The notes: a model not told the origin generated them from the sequence alone. Positions 45,441 to 55,311 are shown, counted from the stretch's first letter. The stretch is DNA of 62,613 nt from Saccharomonospora azurea NA-128 (GCF_000231055.2 NZ_CM001466.1:4695720-4758332); one strand, 5' to 3'. Numbers and translations: made by a program.

Positions 45441-46193
45441 GTGATGCGTTCGATATGGCGAACTTTGGATCGAGACCTCGCGCGGGACATCGCGCTGGTG
45501 TGTCTCGCGGACGGCCTCGTGGGGCTGTCGTTCGGGGCGATCACGGTCGGCTCGGGCCTTCCGGTGTGGTTGCCCATGCTGCTGTCGGTGGCCGTCTTCG
45601 CGGGCGCCGCCCAGTTCATGTTCGTCGGGCTGGTGGCCTCGGGCGGTAATCCCGTGGCGGCCGTCGTCGCCGGCCTGCTCATCAACGCACGGCACGTGCC
45701 GTTCGGCTTCGCCGTCGCCGACGCCCTCGGGTCGTCCTGGGCGAAGCGACTGCTCGGTACGCACCTCATGATCGACGAGACGGTCGCCTTCGCGCTGGCC
45801 CAGCGCGAGCGCGAACGTCGCAAGGCGGCGTACTGGGCCTGCGGCATCGGGCTGTTCGTGATGTGGAACGTCGGTGTCGTGGTCGGGGCGCTCGTCGGCA
45901 CGGTCGTGGGCGACACCGGCGCGCTCGGGCTCGACGCCGCGTTCCCGGCGGTGCTGCTCGCGCTGGTGCTGCCTGCTCTGCGGGACGCGGACACCCGTCG
46001 GGCGGTGCTGGTGGGCGTGGCCGTCGCTCTGGCCTCCTCCCCGTTCGTCCCGGCCGGGCTGCCGGTTCTCTTCGGGCTCGTGGGCGTGGTCGTGGCATGG
46101 CGCCGAGGCCAGTCCGGGGATCCGCAGGAGGCGGAGCCGTCCGAGGCGGCGCAGTCGGTCCGAGCCGACAGTGGGAGGGAGGACGCATGCTGA
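45441..46193 (+). CDS. azlC: Branched-chain amino acid exporter large subunit AzlC
   Basis: AzlC with AzlD exports branched-chain amino acids or analogues. The 250 residues contain about 6-7 membrane segments; family marks include GLSFGAITVGSGLPVWLPML, then FAGAAQFMFVGLVASGGNP and INARHVPFGFAVADALG. The C-terminal 40 residues are acidic and cytoplasmic. GTG 45441 or ATG 45444 may be used. It overlaps azlD by 7 bases. Divergent from a cupin regulator, a frequent pairing. Confidence 0.92.
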   Translation: MMRSIWRTLDRDLARDIALVCLADGLVGLSFGAITVGSGLPVWLPMLLSVAVFAGAAQFMFVGLVASGGNPVAAVVAGLLINARHVPFGFAVADALGSSWAKRLLGTHLMIDETVAFALAQRERERRKAAYWACGIGLFVMWNVGVVVGALVGTVVGDTGALGLDAAFPAVLLALVLPALRDADTRRAVLVGVAVALASSPFVPAGLPVLFGLVGVVVAWRRGQSGDPQEAEPSEAAQSVRADSGREDAC

Positions 46194-46510
46194 CCGCCAC
46201 CACGCTCATCGCCTGCACGGCCGTGCTCGCCGTGGGCACGTTCGCGTTCCGGGTCGCGGGTCCGCTGCTGAAGACGCGCGTGACACTGTCACCGCAGGTC
46301 GAGAAGCTGTTCGCCGTGGCGGCCGTGGTCCTGCTCGCCTCGCTCGTGGCGACGTCGTCGCTGCTGGAGGGAGCGGAGTTCGCCGGCTGGGCGCGGCCCG
46401 CGGGAGTCGCCGTGGGTGGTGTCCTCGCGTGGAAGAAGGCGCCGTTCGTGGTCGTCGTCCTGGCCGCCGGGGCGACGGCGGCGGGTCTGCGGCTGCTCGG
46501 TGTGCCCTGA
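46187..46510 (+). CDS. azlD: Branched-chain amino acid exporter small subunit AzlD
   Basis: A 107-residue membrane protein with three to four helices, starting MLTATTLIACTAVLAVGTFA and containing FRVAGPLLKTR and the ending WKKAPFVVVVLAAGATAAGL. These fit the AzlD family, obligatory partner of AzlC. ATG 46187 follows GGGAGGGAGG and overlaps the azlC stop. Confidence 0.9.
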   Translation: MLTATTLIACTAVLAVGTFAFRVAGPLLKTRVTLSPQVEKLFAVAAVVLLASLVATSSLLEGAEFAGWARPAGVAVGGVLAWKKAPFVVVVLAAGATAAGLRLLGVP

Positions 46511-46550
46511 TCCACCTTCACGCCCGCGCGCCCACTAGGCTTGACCAGCA

Positions 46551-47192
46551 ATGATCGCGGGAAAGGTGACGTACGTGCCGCAGCGACCCGTCGTCGGTGT
46601 CCTCGCTCTGCAGGGTGATGTGCGCGAGCACGCCGCTCTGCTCGAGCGCGCCGGTGCGCGGGCTCTCGCGGTGCGCCGGGTGTCCGAACTCGCCGAGGTC
46701 GACGGCCTCGTGCTGCCCGGCGGCGAGTCCACCACGATGTCCCGCCTTCTCGACTCGTTCGCACTGCTCGAGCCGTTGCGGCACCGCATCCGCGACGGCT
46801 TGCCGGTGTTCGGGTCCTGTGCCGGAATGGTGCTGCTGGCTCGTCAGGTACTCGACGGCAGGCCCGACCAGCGGCAGCTCGACGCGCTCGACGTCGTGGT
46901 CCGGCGCAACGCGTTCGGACGGCAGGTCGACTCGTTCGAGACCGAACTGGAGGTCGCGGGCGTCGAGGGACGTGTCCAGGCGGTGTTCATCCGCGCGCCC
47001 TGGGTGGAGAAGGTGGGCCACGACGTGCAGGTGCTTGCCACGGTGGTCGACGACCCTCTCGCCGACCCGGCTGCGGATAGGATCGTGGCCGTTCGGCAGG
47101 GGAGGGTGTTCGCCACCGCGTTCCATCCCGAGTTGACCGGCGACGAGCGGATTCACCGTCTGTTCGTGCGCACCGTTTCTGAGGTCGCGTAG
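46551..47192 (+). CDS. pdxT: Pyridoxal 5'-phosphate synthase glutaminase subunit PdxT
   Basis: PdxT hydrolyses glutamine and channels ammonia to PdxS. The 213 residues contain the class I amidotransferase triad: Cys in [13 protein letters not shown] (about residue 92), His-Glu in [16 protein letters not shown] (about 190-192), plus [16 protein letters not shown] and [14 protein letters not shown] 46551 (or GTG 46566) is the start; a TAGGCT box lies 9 bases before the ATG with no Shine-Dalgarno. It is followed by yebC after 24 bases, as in mycobacteria. Confidence 0.95.
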   Translation: MIAGKVTYVPQRPVVGVLALQGDVREHAALLERAGARALAVRRVSELAEVDGLVLPGGESTTMSRLLDSFALLEPLRHRIRDGLPVFGSCAGMVLLARQVLDGRPDQRQLDALDVVVRRNAFGRQVDSFETELEVAGVEGRVQAVFIRAPWVEKVGHDVQVLATVVDDPLADPAADRIVAVRQGRVFATAFHPELTGDERIHRLFVRTVSEVA

Positions 47193-47216
47193 ACGCGATA
47201 GGAAGTTGGAGGAGAG

Positions 47217-47966
47217 ATGGCCGGCCACTCCAAGTGGGCCACCACCAAGCACAAGAAGGCCGCCCTCGACGCCAAGCGTGGCAAGCTGTTCGCGAAGCTC
47301 ATCAAGAACATCGAGGTCGCCGCGCGGACTGGCGGGGGCGACCCCGAAGGCAACCCCACCCTGTACGACGCCATCCAGAAGGCGAAGAAGAACTCCGTTC
47401 CGCAGGACAACATCGAGCGTGCGCGCAAGCGCGGCGCCGGTGAGGAGGCGGGCGGTGCCGAGTGGCAGACCATCACGTACGAGGGGTACGCGCCCGGTGG
47501 GGTCGCGGTGCTCATCGAGTGCCTGACCGACAACAAGAACCGGGCGGCCTCCGAGGTCCGCACCGCGCTGAGCCGCAACGGCGGCTCGCTCGCCGACCCG
47601 GGCTCGGTGTCGTACCTGTTCAACCGCAAGGGCGTCGTCATCATGCCGAAGAACGGTTTGTCCGAGGACGACGTGCTGATGGCCGTGCTCGACGCCGGTG
47701 CCGAGGAGGTCAACGATCTCGGCGACAACTACGAGATCATCTCCGAGGCCGGCGACATGGTGGCGGTGCGGACGGCGCTGCAGGAGGCGGGTTACGACTA
47801 CGAGTCCGCCGACATGAGCTTCCTGCCGACGGTCAGCGTGCCCCTCGACGCCGAGAACGCGCGGAAGGTGTTCCGCCTGATCGACGCGTTGGAGGACTGC
47901 GACGACGTGCAGAACGTCTACTCGAACTTCGACGTCAGCGACGAGGTGCTCGCCGAGGTCGGCTGA
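47217..47966 (+). CDS. yebC: YebC/PmpR family transcriptional or translational regulator
   Basis: A 249-residue protein of the YebC family (TACO1 in mitochondria), long listed as a DNA-binding regulator; recent work on relatives points to help for ribosomes stalled at proline runs. It begins [20 protein letters not shown], the nearly invariant start, and contains [38 protein letters not shown] and the C-terminal [14 protein letters not shown] 47217 follows TTGGAGGAGAG. Linked to pdxT and ruvCAB as in other actinobacteria. Confidence 0.95.
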   Translation: MAGHSKWATTKHKKAALDAKRGKLFAKLIKNIEVAARTGGGDPEGNPTLYDAIQKAKKNSVPQDNIERARKRGAGEEAGGAEWQTITYEGYAPGGVAVLIECLTDNKNRAASEVRTALSRNGGSLADPGSVSYLFNRKGVVIMPKNGLSEDDVLMAVLDAGAEEVNDLGDNYEIISEAGDMVAVRTALQEAGYDYESADMSFLPTVSVPLDAENARKVFRLIDALEDCDDVQNVYSNFDVSDEVLAEVG

Positions 47967-48031
47967 GCGATGCGGGGCACACTACCGGCGTGGCGCGTCG
48001 GTGGTGTGCCCGCGCGGCCACATACGGCACA

Positions 48032-48598
48032 ATGTCGGCCGTGACTGCGGAGACCGCCCTCGACTACCAGAATCCTTCCGACAACAGCACCGACGGCACC
48101 GAGCTGGATTCCGACCAGGAGCTGCGGGAGTGGATCGTCGCGCAGGCCGAGCAACGCGGCAACGCGGTGGTCGCCGTCGCTCCCGACGAACACGGCGCGG
48201 GCTACGCGTTCACGGTCTGCGCGTGGGCCATGCACAGCATCCCCGAGGCGGTCGTCGTCGGGCTGCCCCAGGAGATGGCGACGGTCCTGCTGGACGCCTA
48301 TGTGGACCGTGCGGCCACGGGCGAGCGGTTCGTCTGCGGCAAGCTCTACGACGACTTCTTCGACGGCGTGCCCGTGACGTTCGAGAAGGTCGCGCAGGCC
48401 CACTATCTCGAGTACTTCGGCAGCGCGTTCCTGGTGTATCCCGAGGGCGACTTCCCCGCGGTGCAGATCATCGTGCCCTCGACGGACGGCAGCTGGCCGT
48501 GGAGCGCCGACGCTCCCGAGGGGTTCGCCGAGTGGCAGCCCGTCCTGACGGCCAGCGGCGCGCCCGAGAACTGGACTCCCGGCGTCGACGGGCCCTGA
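48032..48598 (+). CDS. DUF4262 domain protein
   Basis: A 188-residue soluble, acidic protein with the DUF4262 pattern: AYAFTVCAWAMHSIPEAVVVGLPQ-type core (here GYAFTVCAWAMHSIPEAVVV), a FVCGKLYDDFFDGVPVTFEK stretch, HYLEYFGSAFLVYPEG and the VQIIVPSTDGSWPWSAD end. The family is common in actinobacteria and has no assigned function. ATG 48032 or GTG 48041 could start it; no strong ribosome site precedes either. It sits between yebC and ruvC with gaps of 65 and 144 bases. Confidence 0.75.
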   Translation: MSAVTAETALDYQNPSDNSTDGTELDSDQELREWIVAQAEQRGNAVVAVAPDEHGAGYAFTVCAWAMHSIPEAVVVGLPQEMATVLLDAYVDRAATGERFVCGKLYDDFFDGVPVTFEKVAQAHYLEYFGSAFLVYPEGDFPAVQIIVPSTDGSWPWSADAPEGFAEWQPVLTASGAPENWTPGVDGP

Positions 48599-48742
48599 GT
48601 CCACACCGGACACTCACTGTTTCTGCGCACTACTGTGAGAGGGCGTCGCCTCACAGTGGTGCCTCGGCGTGTTCGTCGCGGTGCGACGGGTGCGGGGCGG
48701 TAGCCTTCGCGTCGAACTGGTGTTCGCGGAAAGGACTGCCTC

Positions 48743-49330
48743 GTGCGCGTGCTGGGTGTGGACCCCGGGCTGACCCGGTGCGGCCTCGGGGTCGTCGACG
48801 GCGCGCTCGGCAGGTCCGTGTCGTGTGTGGCCGTCGGCGTGGTCCGCACACCCGTCGAAGCTCCGCTTCAGCAGCGGCTGCTGCAGGTCAGTGAGGCCGT
48901 CGACGACTGGCTCGACACCCACCGGCCGGACGTGGTGGCCGTCGAGCGGGTCTTCAGCCAGCACAACGTCCGCACCGTGATGGGAACCGCCCAGGTCAGC
49001 GGCGTGGTCGCCGTCTGCGCGGCCCGGCGCGACCTACCGGTGGCCTTCCACACGCCGAGTGAGGTCAAGGCCGCGGTCACGGGGTCCGGCCGCGCCGACA
49101 AGGCGCAGGTGACGACGATGGTGACCCGGCTGCTGCGGCTCCGGAAGGCGCCCAGCCCCGCCGACGCCGCCGACGCGCTCGCTCTGGCGATCTGTCACCT
49201 GTGGAGGGAGCCGATGCGGGCCCGGCTCGCGGAGGCCGAGGCGAAGGCCGCCGAACTGGCCCGCGCCCACAAGGCCCGGCTGGCCGCCGCGGCGAAGCGG
49301 CGTGACGACAAGACAGGATTGACATCATGA
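48743..49330 (+). CDS. ruvC: Holliday junction endonuclease RuvC
   Basis: RuvC cuts Holliday junctions moved by RuvAB. The four acidic residues are present: Asp in [16 protein letters not shown], Glu in [15 protein letters not shown], and the two Asp of [16 protein letters not shown]. The 195-residue protein is about 20 residues longer than E. coli RuvC, the excess being a basic Ala/Lys/Arg C-terminal tail. GTG 48743 follows AAAGGA. Its stop overlaps ruvA (ATGA). Confidence 0.96.
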   Translation: MRVLGVDPGLTRCGLGVVDGALGRSVSCVAVGVVRTPVEAPLQQRLLQVSEAVDDWLDTHRPDVVAVERVFSQHNVRTVMGTAQVSGVVAVCAARRDLPVAFHTPSEVKAAVTGSGRADKAQVTTMVTRLLRLRKAPSPADAADALALAICHLWREPMRARLAEAEAKAAELARAHKARLAAAAKRRDDKTGLTS

Positions 49331-49926
49331 TTTCGTCGGTACGCGGTGAGGTGCTGTCGGTGGCGCTCGATCACGCGGTGATCGAGGTCGGCGGTGTCGG
49401 GCTCGCCGTCCAGGCGACTCCCGGCACGCTCGGGACGTTGCGCAGGGGCACGGAGGCGCGGCTCTTCACGACTCTCGTGGTGCGGGAGGACGCGCTGACC
49501 CTCTACGGGTTCGCCGACGCGGATTCGCGCGAGCTCTTCGTGCTGCTGCAGACGGTGTCCGGAATCGGGCCCCGGTTGGCGCTCGCGGCGTTGGCCGTGC
49601 TGGAGCCCGAGAAACTGCGGCGCGCGTTGACCGACGGCAACATCACCATGCTCACCCAGGTGCCCGGCATCGGCCGGAAGGGCGCCGAGCGGTTGATCAT
49701 CGAGCTGCGCGACAAGGTGGCCGCGGTCTCGGCGGTCGACGGTGAGTCGGACGGTGTGCAGCCGGCGAGCAGTACCGTGCGGGAGGACGTGGTCGACGCG
49801 CTGCTGGGGCTGGGGTTCCCGGCGAAGCAGGCCGAGAAGGCTGTCGAGCAGGTCGCGGGCGACGTGCCCGACGACACGTCGAGGATGCTGCGGGCGGCGC
49901 TGGCCGTTCTCGGCCGGAACAAGTGA
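49327..49926 (+). CDS. ruvA: Holliday junction branch migration protein RuvA
   Basis: RuvA binds four-way junctions and loads RuvB. The 199 residues have the N-terminal OB fold ([20 protein letters not shown]), two helix-hairpin-helix motifs, [16 protein letters not shown] (about 76-91) and [19 protein letters not shown] (about 111-129), and the C-terminal RuvB-contact domain ([18 protein letters not shown]). ATG 49327 overlaps ruvC. Confidence 0.96.
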   Translation: MISSVRGEVLSVALDHAVIEVGGVGLAVQATPGTLGTLRRGTEARLFTTLVVREDALTLYGFADADSRELFVLLQTVSGIGPRLALAALAVLEPEKLRRALTDGNITMLTQVPGIGRKGAERLIIELRDKVAAVSAVDGESDGVQPASSTVREDVVDALLGLGFPAKQAEKAVEQVAGDVPDDTSRMLRAALAVLGRNK

Positions 49927-49936
49927 GGCGGTGGGC

Positions 49937-51016
49937 GTGCACGACGAGACGATCGAGCAGCCCTGGGAGCCGGAGCCGGACGAGACACCGTTGTCGGCGT
50001 CGGTGCAGACGGGCGAGCGGGAGATCGACACGGCTCTGCGGCCTCGCAGGCTGGCGGAGTTCGTAGGCCAGCCACGGGTGCGGGAACAGCTCGAACTGGT
50101 GCTGGAGAGCGCGCGGAAACGGGGTGTGGCACCGGACCACGTGCTGCTCTCCGGGCCTCCCGGCCTCGGCAAGACGAGCCTCGCCATGATCATCGCGTCG
50201 GAGCTGGACGCCGCCATCCGCATCACCTCGGGTCCCGCGCTGGAGCGAGCGGGCGACCTCGCCGCGATGCTGTCCAACCTCGCCGAGGGCGACGTGCTCT
50301 TCATCGACGAGATCCACCGGATGGCCCGCCCGGCCGAGGAGATGCTCTACCTCGCGATGGAGGACTTCCGGGTCGATGTGGTGGTGGGCAAGGGGCCGGG
50401 CGCCACGAGCATCCCGCTGGAGATCCCGCCGTTCACCCTGGTCGGCGCCACGACGCGGTCGGGTGCGCTCACAGGCCCGCTGCGCGACCGGTTCGGTTTC
50501 ACGGGACAGATGGAGTTCTACAGTCCCGCCGAGCTGGAGCAGGTGTTGCGGAGGTCGGCGTCGATCCTCGGCATCGACATGGACGCCGAGGGCGGGGCGG
50601 AGATCGCTCGGCGCTCGCGGGGAACACCGCGGATCGCCAACCGGCTCCTGCGCCGGGTACGCGATTACGCTGAGGTGCGTGCCGACGGCGTGGCCACCCT
50701 TCCCGTGGTGCGGGCCGCGTTGGAGGTGTACGACGTGGACGAACTCGGCCTCGACCGGCTCGACCGGGAGGTGCTGGGCGCGCTCGTGCGGTCGTTCAAC
50801 GGCGGTCCGGTCGGCGTGTCCACGCTCGCGGTGGCGGTGGGTGAGGAACCCACCACAGTCGAAGAGGTGTGTGAGCCGTATCTCGTTCGTGCGGGTATGC
50901 TCGCGCGGACGCCGCGGGGGCGGGTCGCGACCGCGCAGGCGTGGGAGCACCTCGGTTTGCGGCCTCCGGAGAACACGGGAGGGCTTGACGCCACGTCACA
51001 GTCCCTGTTCGACTGA
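49937..51016 (+). CDS. ruvB: Holliday junction branch migration helicase RuvB
   Basis: The hexameric AAA+ motor of branch migration. In 359 residues: [20 protein letters not shown], Walker [17 protein letters not shown] (about 63-78), Walker [12 protein letters not shown], sensor [11 protein letters not shown], the Arg finger region GPLRDRFGF and sensor II in [19 protein letters not shown]. The winged helix ends it. GTG 49937 is chosen with GAGG 8 bases upstream; GTG 49931 is possible. Ten bases after ruvA. Confidence 0.96.
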   Translation: MHDETIEQPWEPEPDETPLSASVQTGEREIDTALRPRRLAEFVGQPRVREQLELVLESARKRGVAPDHVLLSGPPGLGKTSLAMIIASELDAAIRITSGPALERAGDLAAMLSNLAEGDVLFIDEIHRMARPAEEMLYLAMEDFRVDVVVGKGPGATSIPLEIPPFTLVGATTRSGALTGPLRDRFGFTGQMEFYSPAELEQVLRRSASILGIDMDAEGGAEIARRSRGTPRIANRLLRRVRDYAEVRADGVATLPVVRAALEVYDVDELGLDRLDREVLGALVRSFNGGPVGVSTLAVAVGEEPTTVEEVCEPYLVRAGMLARTPRGRVATAQAWEHLGLRPPENTGGLDATSQSLFD

Positions 51017-51144
51017 GGGGACGCCGAGGTGTGCGCCACCGGTGCGTGAAATCCCGACGGCACCTGGCACACTCGAAAACAGCACATCCGGACACAACTC
51101 GGACGTCACGCTCCACCACAGGCGGCGTCTGCGAATGGAGAACC

Positions 51145-51537
51145 ATGGACGGCCTTATCCTGCCGCTGCTGTTGATGCTCGTTGTCGCGCTGCCGCTCAT
51201 CCTGAGCACGCGCAAGCAGAAGAAGCTCATGGCCGAGCAGCAGGAGATGCAGAGCAGCCTGACCGAGGGCGACCGCGTGATGACCACGTCCGGTCTGTAC
51301 GCCACGGTGGCCGACGCGAGCGACGACACCACCATCGACCTCGAGATCGCCGAGGGCGTGGTGACGACCTGGCTGCGTCAGGCGGTGCGCGAGCGCATCG
51401 TGGCGGACACCGACGAGGACATCGTGGACACCGAGACCTCGGCGGACGCGGACTCGGCACAGGAAGAGCTGGTCGGTGCCGAGAAGTCCGACGAGGGTGC
51501 GCAGGTCGCTCCTCCGATCGAGCAGAGCAAGAAGTAA
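51145..51537 (+). CDS. yajC: Preprotein translocase subunit YajC
   Basis: A 130-residue Sec accessory protein with one N-terminal membrane helix (LILPLLLMLVVALPLILSTR) then the conserved RKQKKLMAEQQEMQSSLTEG and DRVMTTSGLYATVADAS. The acidic tail of 40 residues is typical for actinobacteria. ATG 51145 follows ATGGAG; the upstream extension has no site. It precedes secD and secF with a 192-base gap that holds no other gene. Confidence 0.92.
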   Translation: MDGLILPLLLMLVVALPLILSTRKQKKLMAEQQEMQSSLTEGDRVMTTSGLYATVADASDDTTIDLEIAEGVVTTWLRQAVRERIVADTDEDIVDTETSADADSAQEELVGAEKSDEGAQVAPPIEQSKK

Positions 51538-51729
51538 CGACGGTCGTCACGAGACCGTGGACGTCCGGCGTCGTCGACAGGGGGAGTCGAGACGTCGGTA
51601 CGGGTAGTCTGTTGCGCTCGCCCAGCGCCGAGTAAGGTCTCGGTGCTGGGCGCGTTCGCTACCTCGCGGTGAGTGACCCGCCTGCCGACTCGTCAAGCCG
51701 TCGTACCAGTTCGAGGAGAGCGACCGACC

Positions 51730-53562
51730 GTGGCACCTCCGGCCGGGCAGATTCGCCCGGGACGCTACTTCGCGTTTTTCGTCGTGATCGTCGCCGCGCT
51801 GTATTCGCTGGTGTTCTTCACCGGTGACGGCAGCCCGACGCCCAAACTCGGGATCGACCTCAAAGGCGGTACACGGGTCACCCTGACGGCGCGGACGGCG
51901 GACGGCTCGGATCCGTCGCGCGAGCAGCTTCAGCAAGCCCGTCAGATCATCGAGAACCGGGTCAACGGCATCGGCGTCAGCGGCGCCGAGGTGTTGCTCG
52001 ACGGCAGCAACGTCGTCATCACGGTTCCGGGCGACCAGGGCGAGCAGGCGAAGACGCTCGGCCAGACGGCGCAGCTCGGTTTCCGCCAGGTGATCGCGGC
52101 GGTCCCGGCGGGTCAGCCCGGCGGGCAGCAGCCCGACGCCGGCGCGGGCGCCGGGGACGGCGGCGACCAGTCCGGTGAGGACCAGAGCGGCGGAGACCAG
52201 GGTTCCGAGGGCGCACCGGCCGACGAGAACCAGGATTCGGGTGGTGCCGAAGGCGAGGACGCCACCGGCGACAACCAGGGTGGCGGCGGCAGCCCCGCCG
52301 GAGTCGCACCCGCGCAGCAGTCCGACGGCGACAGTGCCGACGGTGCTGACAACGCCGACAGTGCCGGGAACGCCGGCCGGGACGACGACAGGACTCTGCA
52401 GGAAGAAGCCGCCGAGCAGATCCGCAAGGCCAAGGAGTGGCGCCAGAACCCGGCGCTGCTCCCCATGGACCCGTCCGACCAGGCGGCCATGCAGCAGGCG
52501 CAGCAGTTGCAGCAGGAGGCCCTGGCGCGCCTGAACTGCGATCCGAACGACCTCGATCCGCTGGCCGGCAACGACGATCCGAAGTTGCCGCTCGTGGCGT
52601 GCAACCAGGACGGCACCGAGAAATACGTGCTGTCGCCGGTGTTCCTCAAGGGCACGGCCATCAACGACGCGTCGTCCGTCTACAACGCACAGGAGGGCGG
52701 CTGGGTCGTCAACCTGTCGTTCACGCCGCAGGGCGCGGACACCTGGGCCGACTTCACGGCGCAGAACATCGGTCAGCGCGCGGCCTTCGTGCTCGACACC
52801 GAGGTGGTGTCCGCGCCGACGATCAACCAGGCGATCGCCGGCGGTGACACGCAGATCACCGGCCAGTTCACGCAGAGCGAGGCGAAGAACCTCGCCGACG
52901 TGTTGAAGTACGGCTCGCTGCCGCTGTCGTTCGAGTCCTCCGACGCCACCACGGTGTCGGCCACGCTGGGCCTGGCCACGCTGGAGGCCGGACTGATCGC
53001 AGGCGCCGTGGGTCTCGCGCTCGTGTTCCTGTACTGCCTGTTCTACTACCGCATCCTGGGCGTGCTGACGATCCTGTCGCTCGCCCTCTCGGCGATGATC
53101 GTGTACGCCGTGCTCGTCCTGCTTGGCCGGTGGATCGGTTACACGCTCGACATCGCGGGCGTGGTCGGCTTCATCGTCGGTGTGGGTGTCACCGCCGACT
53201 CGTTCGTCGTCTACTTCGAGCGATTGAAGGACGAGATGCGGGAAGGGCGGACCTTCCGCTCGGCCGTGCCGCGCGGGTGGCAGAAGGCGCGCCGCACGAT
53301 TCTCGCCTCGGACGCCATCATGTTCCTCGCCGCGGGAGCGCTGTACGTGCTCGCGGTGGGCGAGGTGAAGGGCTTCGCGTTCACACTGGGAATGACGACG
53401 GTGCTCGACCTGATCGTCGTGTTCCTGGTGACCCACCCACTGGTGGCGGTCGTGTCCCGGTCGAAGAAACTGTCGAGTCCCAAGCTCTCCGGCCTCGGTG
53501 CGGTACAACGCATCGGCGAAAGCCGTCGAGCCGCGGTCCGCACTGCCGTGAAGGAGGCGTGA
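51730..53562 (+). CDS. secD: Protein translocase subunit SecD with acidic low-complexity insert
   Basis: SecD with SecF uses the proton gradient to pull secreted proteins across the membrane. Of 610 residues, the first helix is at about 13-32 (YFAFFVVIVAALYSLVFF), followed by KLGIDLKGGTRVTLTA, the P1 base and, at about 127-221, an insert of some 95 residues rich in Gly, Asp, Gln and Ala (for example GAGDGGDQSGEDQSGGDQGS). The head region and five C-terminal helices follow, with GVGVTADSFVVYFERLKDE. GTG 51730 follows GAGGAG at 51713; the frame is open to 51673. Two bases before secF. Confidence 0.95.
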   Translation: MAPPAGQIRPGRYFAFFVVIVAALYSLVFFTGDGSPTPKLGIDLKGGTRVTLTARTADGSDPSREQLQQARQIIENRVNGIGVSGAEVLLDGSNVVITVPGDQGEQAKTLGQTAQLGFRQVIAAVPAGQPGGQQPDAGAGAGDGGDQSGEDQSGGDQGSEGAPADENQDSGGAEGEDATGDNQGGGGSPAGVAPAQQSDGDSADGADNADSAGNAGRDDDRTLQEEAAEQIRKAKEWRQNPALLPMDPSDQAAMQQAQQLQQEALARLNCDPNDLDPLAGNDDPKLPLVACNQDGTEKYVLSPVFLKGTAINDASSVYNAQEGGWVVNLSFTPQGADTWADFTAQNIGQRAAFVLDTEVVSAPTINQAIAGGDTQITGQFTQSEAKNLADVLKYGSLPLSFESSDATTVSATLGLATLEAGLIAGAVGLALVFLYCLFYYRILGVLTILSLALSAMIVYAVLVLLGRWIGYTLDIAGVVGFIVGVGVTADSFVVYFERLKDEMREGRTFRSAVPRGWQKARRTILASDAIMFLAAGALYVLAVGEVKGFAFTLGMTTVLDLIVVFLVTHPLVAVVSRSKKLSSPKLSGLGAVQRIGESRRAAVRTAVKEA

Positions 53563-53563
53563 C

Positions 53564-54790
53564 GTGGCGAAGTCCGACCCCACCACCTCACCCGACGTGA
53601 AGAAGGAATCGGTCTTCCAGCGCCTCTACACCGGTACCGGCGCCTTCGACATCGTCGGACAGCGCAAGCGGTGGTTCGCGCTGTTCGCCGCGCTCGTCCT
53701 GGCGTGCATCGCGGCGATGGGCGTGCGCGGATTCAACCTCGGCATCGAGTTCGAGGGCGGAACCCAGATCCAGCTGCCCGCGACGGGCGCCCAGGGCCCG
53801 ATCACCACCGACGAGGCGAGCGACGCCTTCGCCGACGCTCTCGGCGGCAGCCCGGCCGAGGCGCAGCAGGTCGGTACCGGCAACTCCGCCACCATCCAGC
53901 TGCGGTCGGAGACGTTGGAGCCGAACGAGGTCCAGCAGGTCAAGCAGGTCCTGTTTGACCGCCTGCAACCCCTCGACAGCTCGGGGCAACCCAGCGAGCA
54001 GGTGATCAGCGACAGCCGCGTGAGCGCCACCTGGGGTGGTGAGATCTCCAAGCAGGCCCTGATCGCCCTCGGGGTGTTCCTGGTCCTCGTCGCGATCTTC
54101 TTGATCTTCTACTTCGAGACGTGGATGGCGGTCTCGGCGCTGGTGGCACTGCTGCACGACGTCGTGGTCACGGCGGGTGTGTACGCGCTGGTGGGCTTCG
54201 AGGTCACACCCGCGACGGCCATCGGACTGCTGACGATCCTCGGCTATTCGCTGTACGACACGGTGGTCGTGTTCGACAAGGTCAAGGAGAACACCCGCGG
54301 CATCCTGAACCTCACGCGCCGCACCTACGCCGAGGCCGCGAACCTGGCGCTCAACCAGACGCTGATGCGGTCGATCAACACGTCGGTCATCGCGCTGCTT
54401 CCGGTGCTGGGCCTGCTGGTCATCGGCAACCTGCTGCTCGGCTCCGGCACGCTGCAGGACCTCGCGCTGGTACTGTTCGTCGGCATGCTCGTCGGCACCT
54501 TCTCGTCGGTCTGCCTGGCGACCCCGCTGCTCGTCGCGTTCAAGCTGCGCGATCCGCGGTACGTCAAGCAGCAGGAGAAGGTGCTGGCACGCCGGGAGGC
54601 TCAGGCTCGCAAGGCCGGTGCCGAGAACGGTGCGCGCGCGGACGACGACTTCAATCCCGGTGACGACGAGCAGCTGGAGGCCGAGCTCCGACGCGAGAAG
54701 GCGTACGCCGCCGCGGCGAGCGTCCCGGCACGGCATCCCAAGACGAGCGGTCGCCGCACCACACGTCCGACAGGGAAGCGCAAGCGGTGA
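53564..54790 (+). CDS. secF: Protein translocase subunit SecF
   Basis: The SecD partner. In 408 residues with six membrane helices: FNLGIEFEGGTQIQLPA (first periplasmic strand), VTPATAIGLLTILGYSLYDT followed by VVVFDKVKENTRG (the conserved proton-path Asp region), and NQTLMRSINTSVIALLPVL. The C-terminal 70 residues are charged and cytoplasmic, ending in a basic RTTRPTGKRKR. GTG 53564 follows AAGGAGG. The stop overlaps the apt GTG. Confidence 0.96.
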   Translation: MAKSDPTTSPDVKKESVFQRLYTGTGAFDIVGQRKRWFALFAALVLACIAAMGVRGFNLGIEFEGGTQIQLPATGAQGPITTDEASDAFADALGGSPAEAQQVGTGNSATIQLRSETLEPNEVQQVKQVLFDRLQPLDSSGQPSEQVISDSRVSATWGGEISKQALIALGVFLVLVAIFLIFYFETWMAVSALVALLHDVVVTAGVYALVGFEVTPATAIGLLTILGYSLYDTVVVFDKVKENTRGILNLTRRTYAEAANLALNQTLMRSINTSVIALLPVLGLLVIGNLLLGSGTLQDLALVLFVGMLVGTFSSVCLATPLLVAFKLRDPRYVKQQEKVLARREAQARKAGAENGARADDDFNPGDDEQLEAELRREKAYAAAASVPARHPKTSGRRTTRPTGKRKR

Positions 54791-55311
54791 GCCGAGAACT
54801 CGAACGGGCGCTGGACCTCGTCACGGAGATCCGCGACTTCCCGGAACCCGGTGTGCTGTTCCGTGACCTCACCCCGCTCTTCGGCGACGCGGACGCGTTC
54901 CGGCACGTCATCGACGCGCTCGGGGAGGCGGTCGGCGAGGGTGTCGATCGTCTCGCGGCGGTGGAGGCCCGCGGGTTCGTGCTCGCCGCCGCCCTCGGCT
55001 ACGCCCGGGGGCTCGGTGTGGCGCTCGTCCGCAAGCCCGGCAAGCTGCCCAACGTCGCCGGTCGCGTGGACTACGAACTCGAGTACGGGACGGCGACCCT
55101 CGAGCTGCCCATGGGGTCGGTCAACAAGGGTGAGCGTGTCGCGATCGTGGACGACGTCCTCGCCACCGGCGGTACGGTGGCGGCGACGGCCGAACTGCTC
55201 GCCAGTGCCGGCGCCGAGGTCACCGGAGTGACGGTGGTGCTGGAGCTGACCGAACTCGATGGTCGGTCGCGGCTCGGCTCGGTGCCGGTGCACGCGCTGC
55301 GCAAGGTCTGA
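54787..55311 (+). CDS. apt: Adenine phosphoribosyltransferase
   Basis: Apt salvages adenine with PRPP to AMP. The 174 residues contain IRDFPEPGVLFRDLTPLF (adenine-side segment), the AVEARGFVLAAALGYARG flexible loop, and the PRPP motif VAIVDDVLATGGTVAAT (about 119-135). GTG 54787 overlaps secF by 4 bases, so it is coupled to secretion genes, an order shared with mycobacteria (secF-x-apt-rel). The purine link to the following rel gene is common. Confidence 0.96.
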   Translation: MSRELERALDLVTEIRDFPEPGVLFRDLTPLFGDADAFRHVIDALGEAVGEGVDRLAAVEARGFVLAAALGYARGLGVALVRKPGKLPNVAGRVDYELEYGTATLELPMGSVNKGERVAIVDDVLATGGTVAATAELLASAGAEVTGVTVVLELTELDGRSRLGSVPVHALRKV

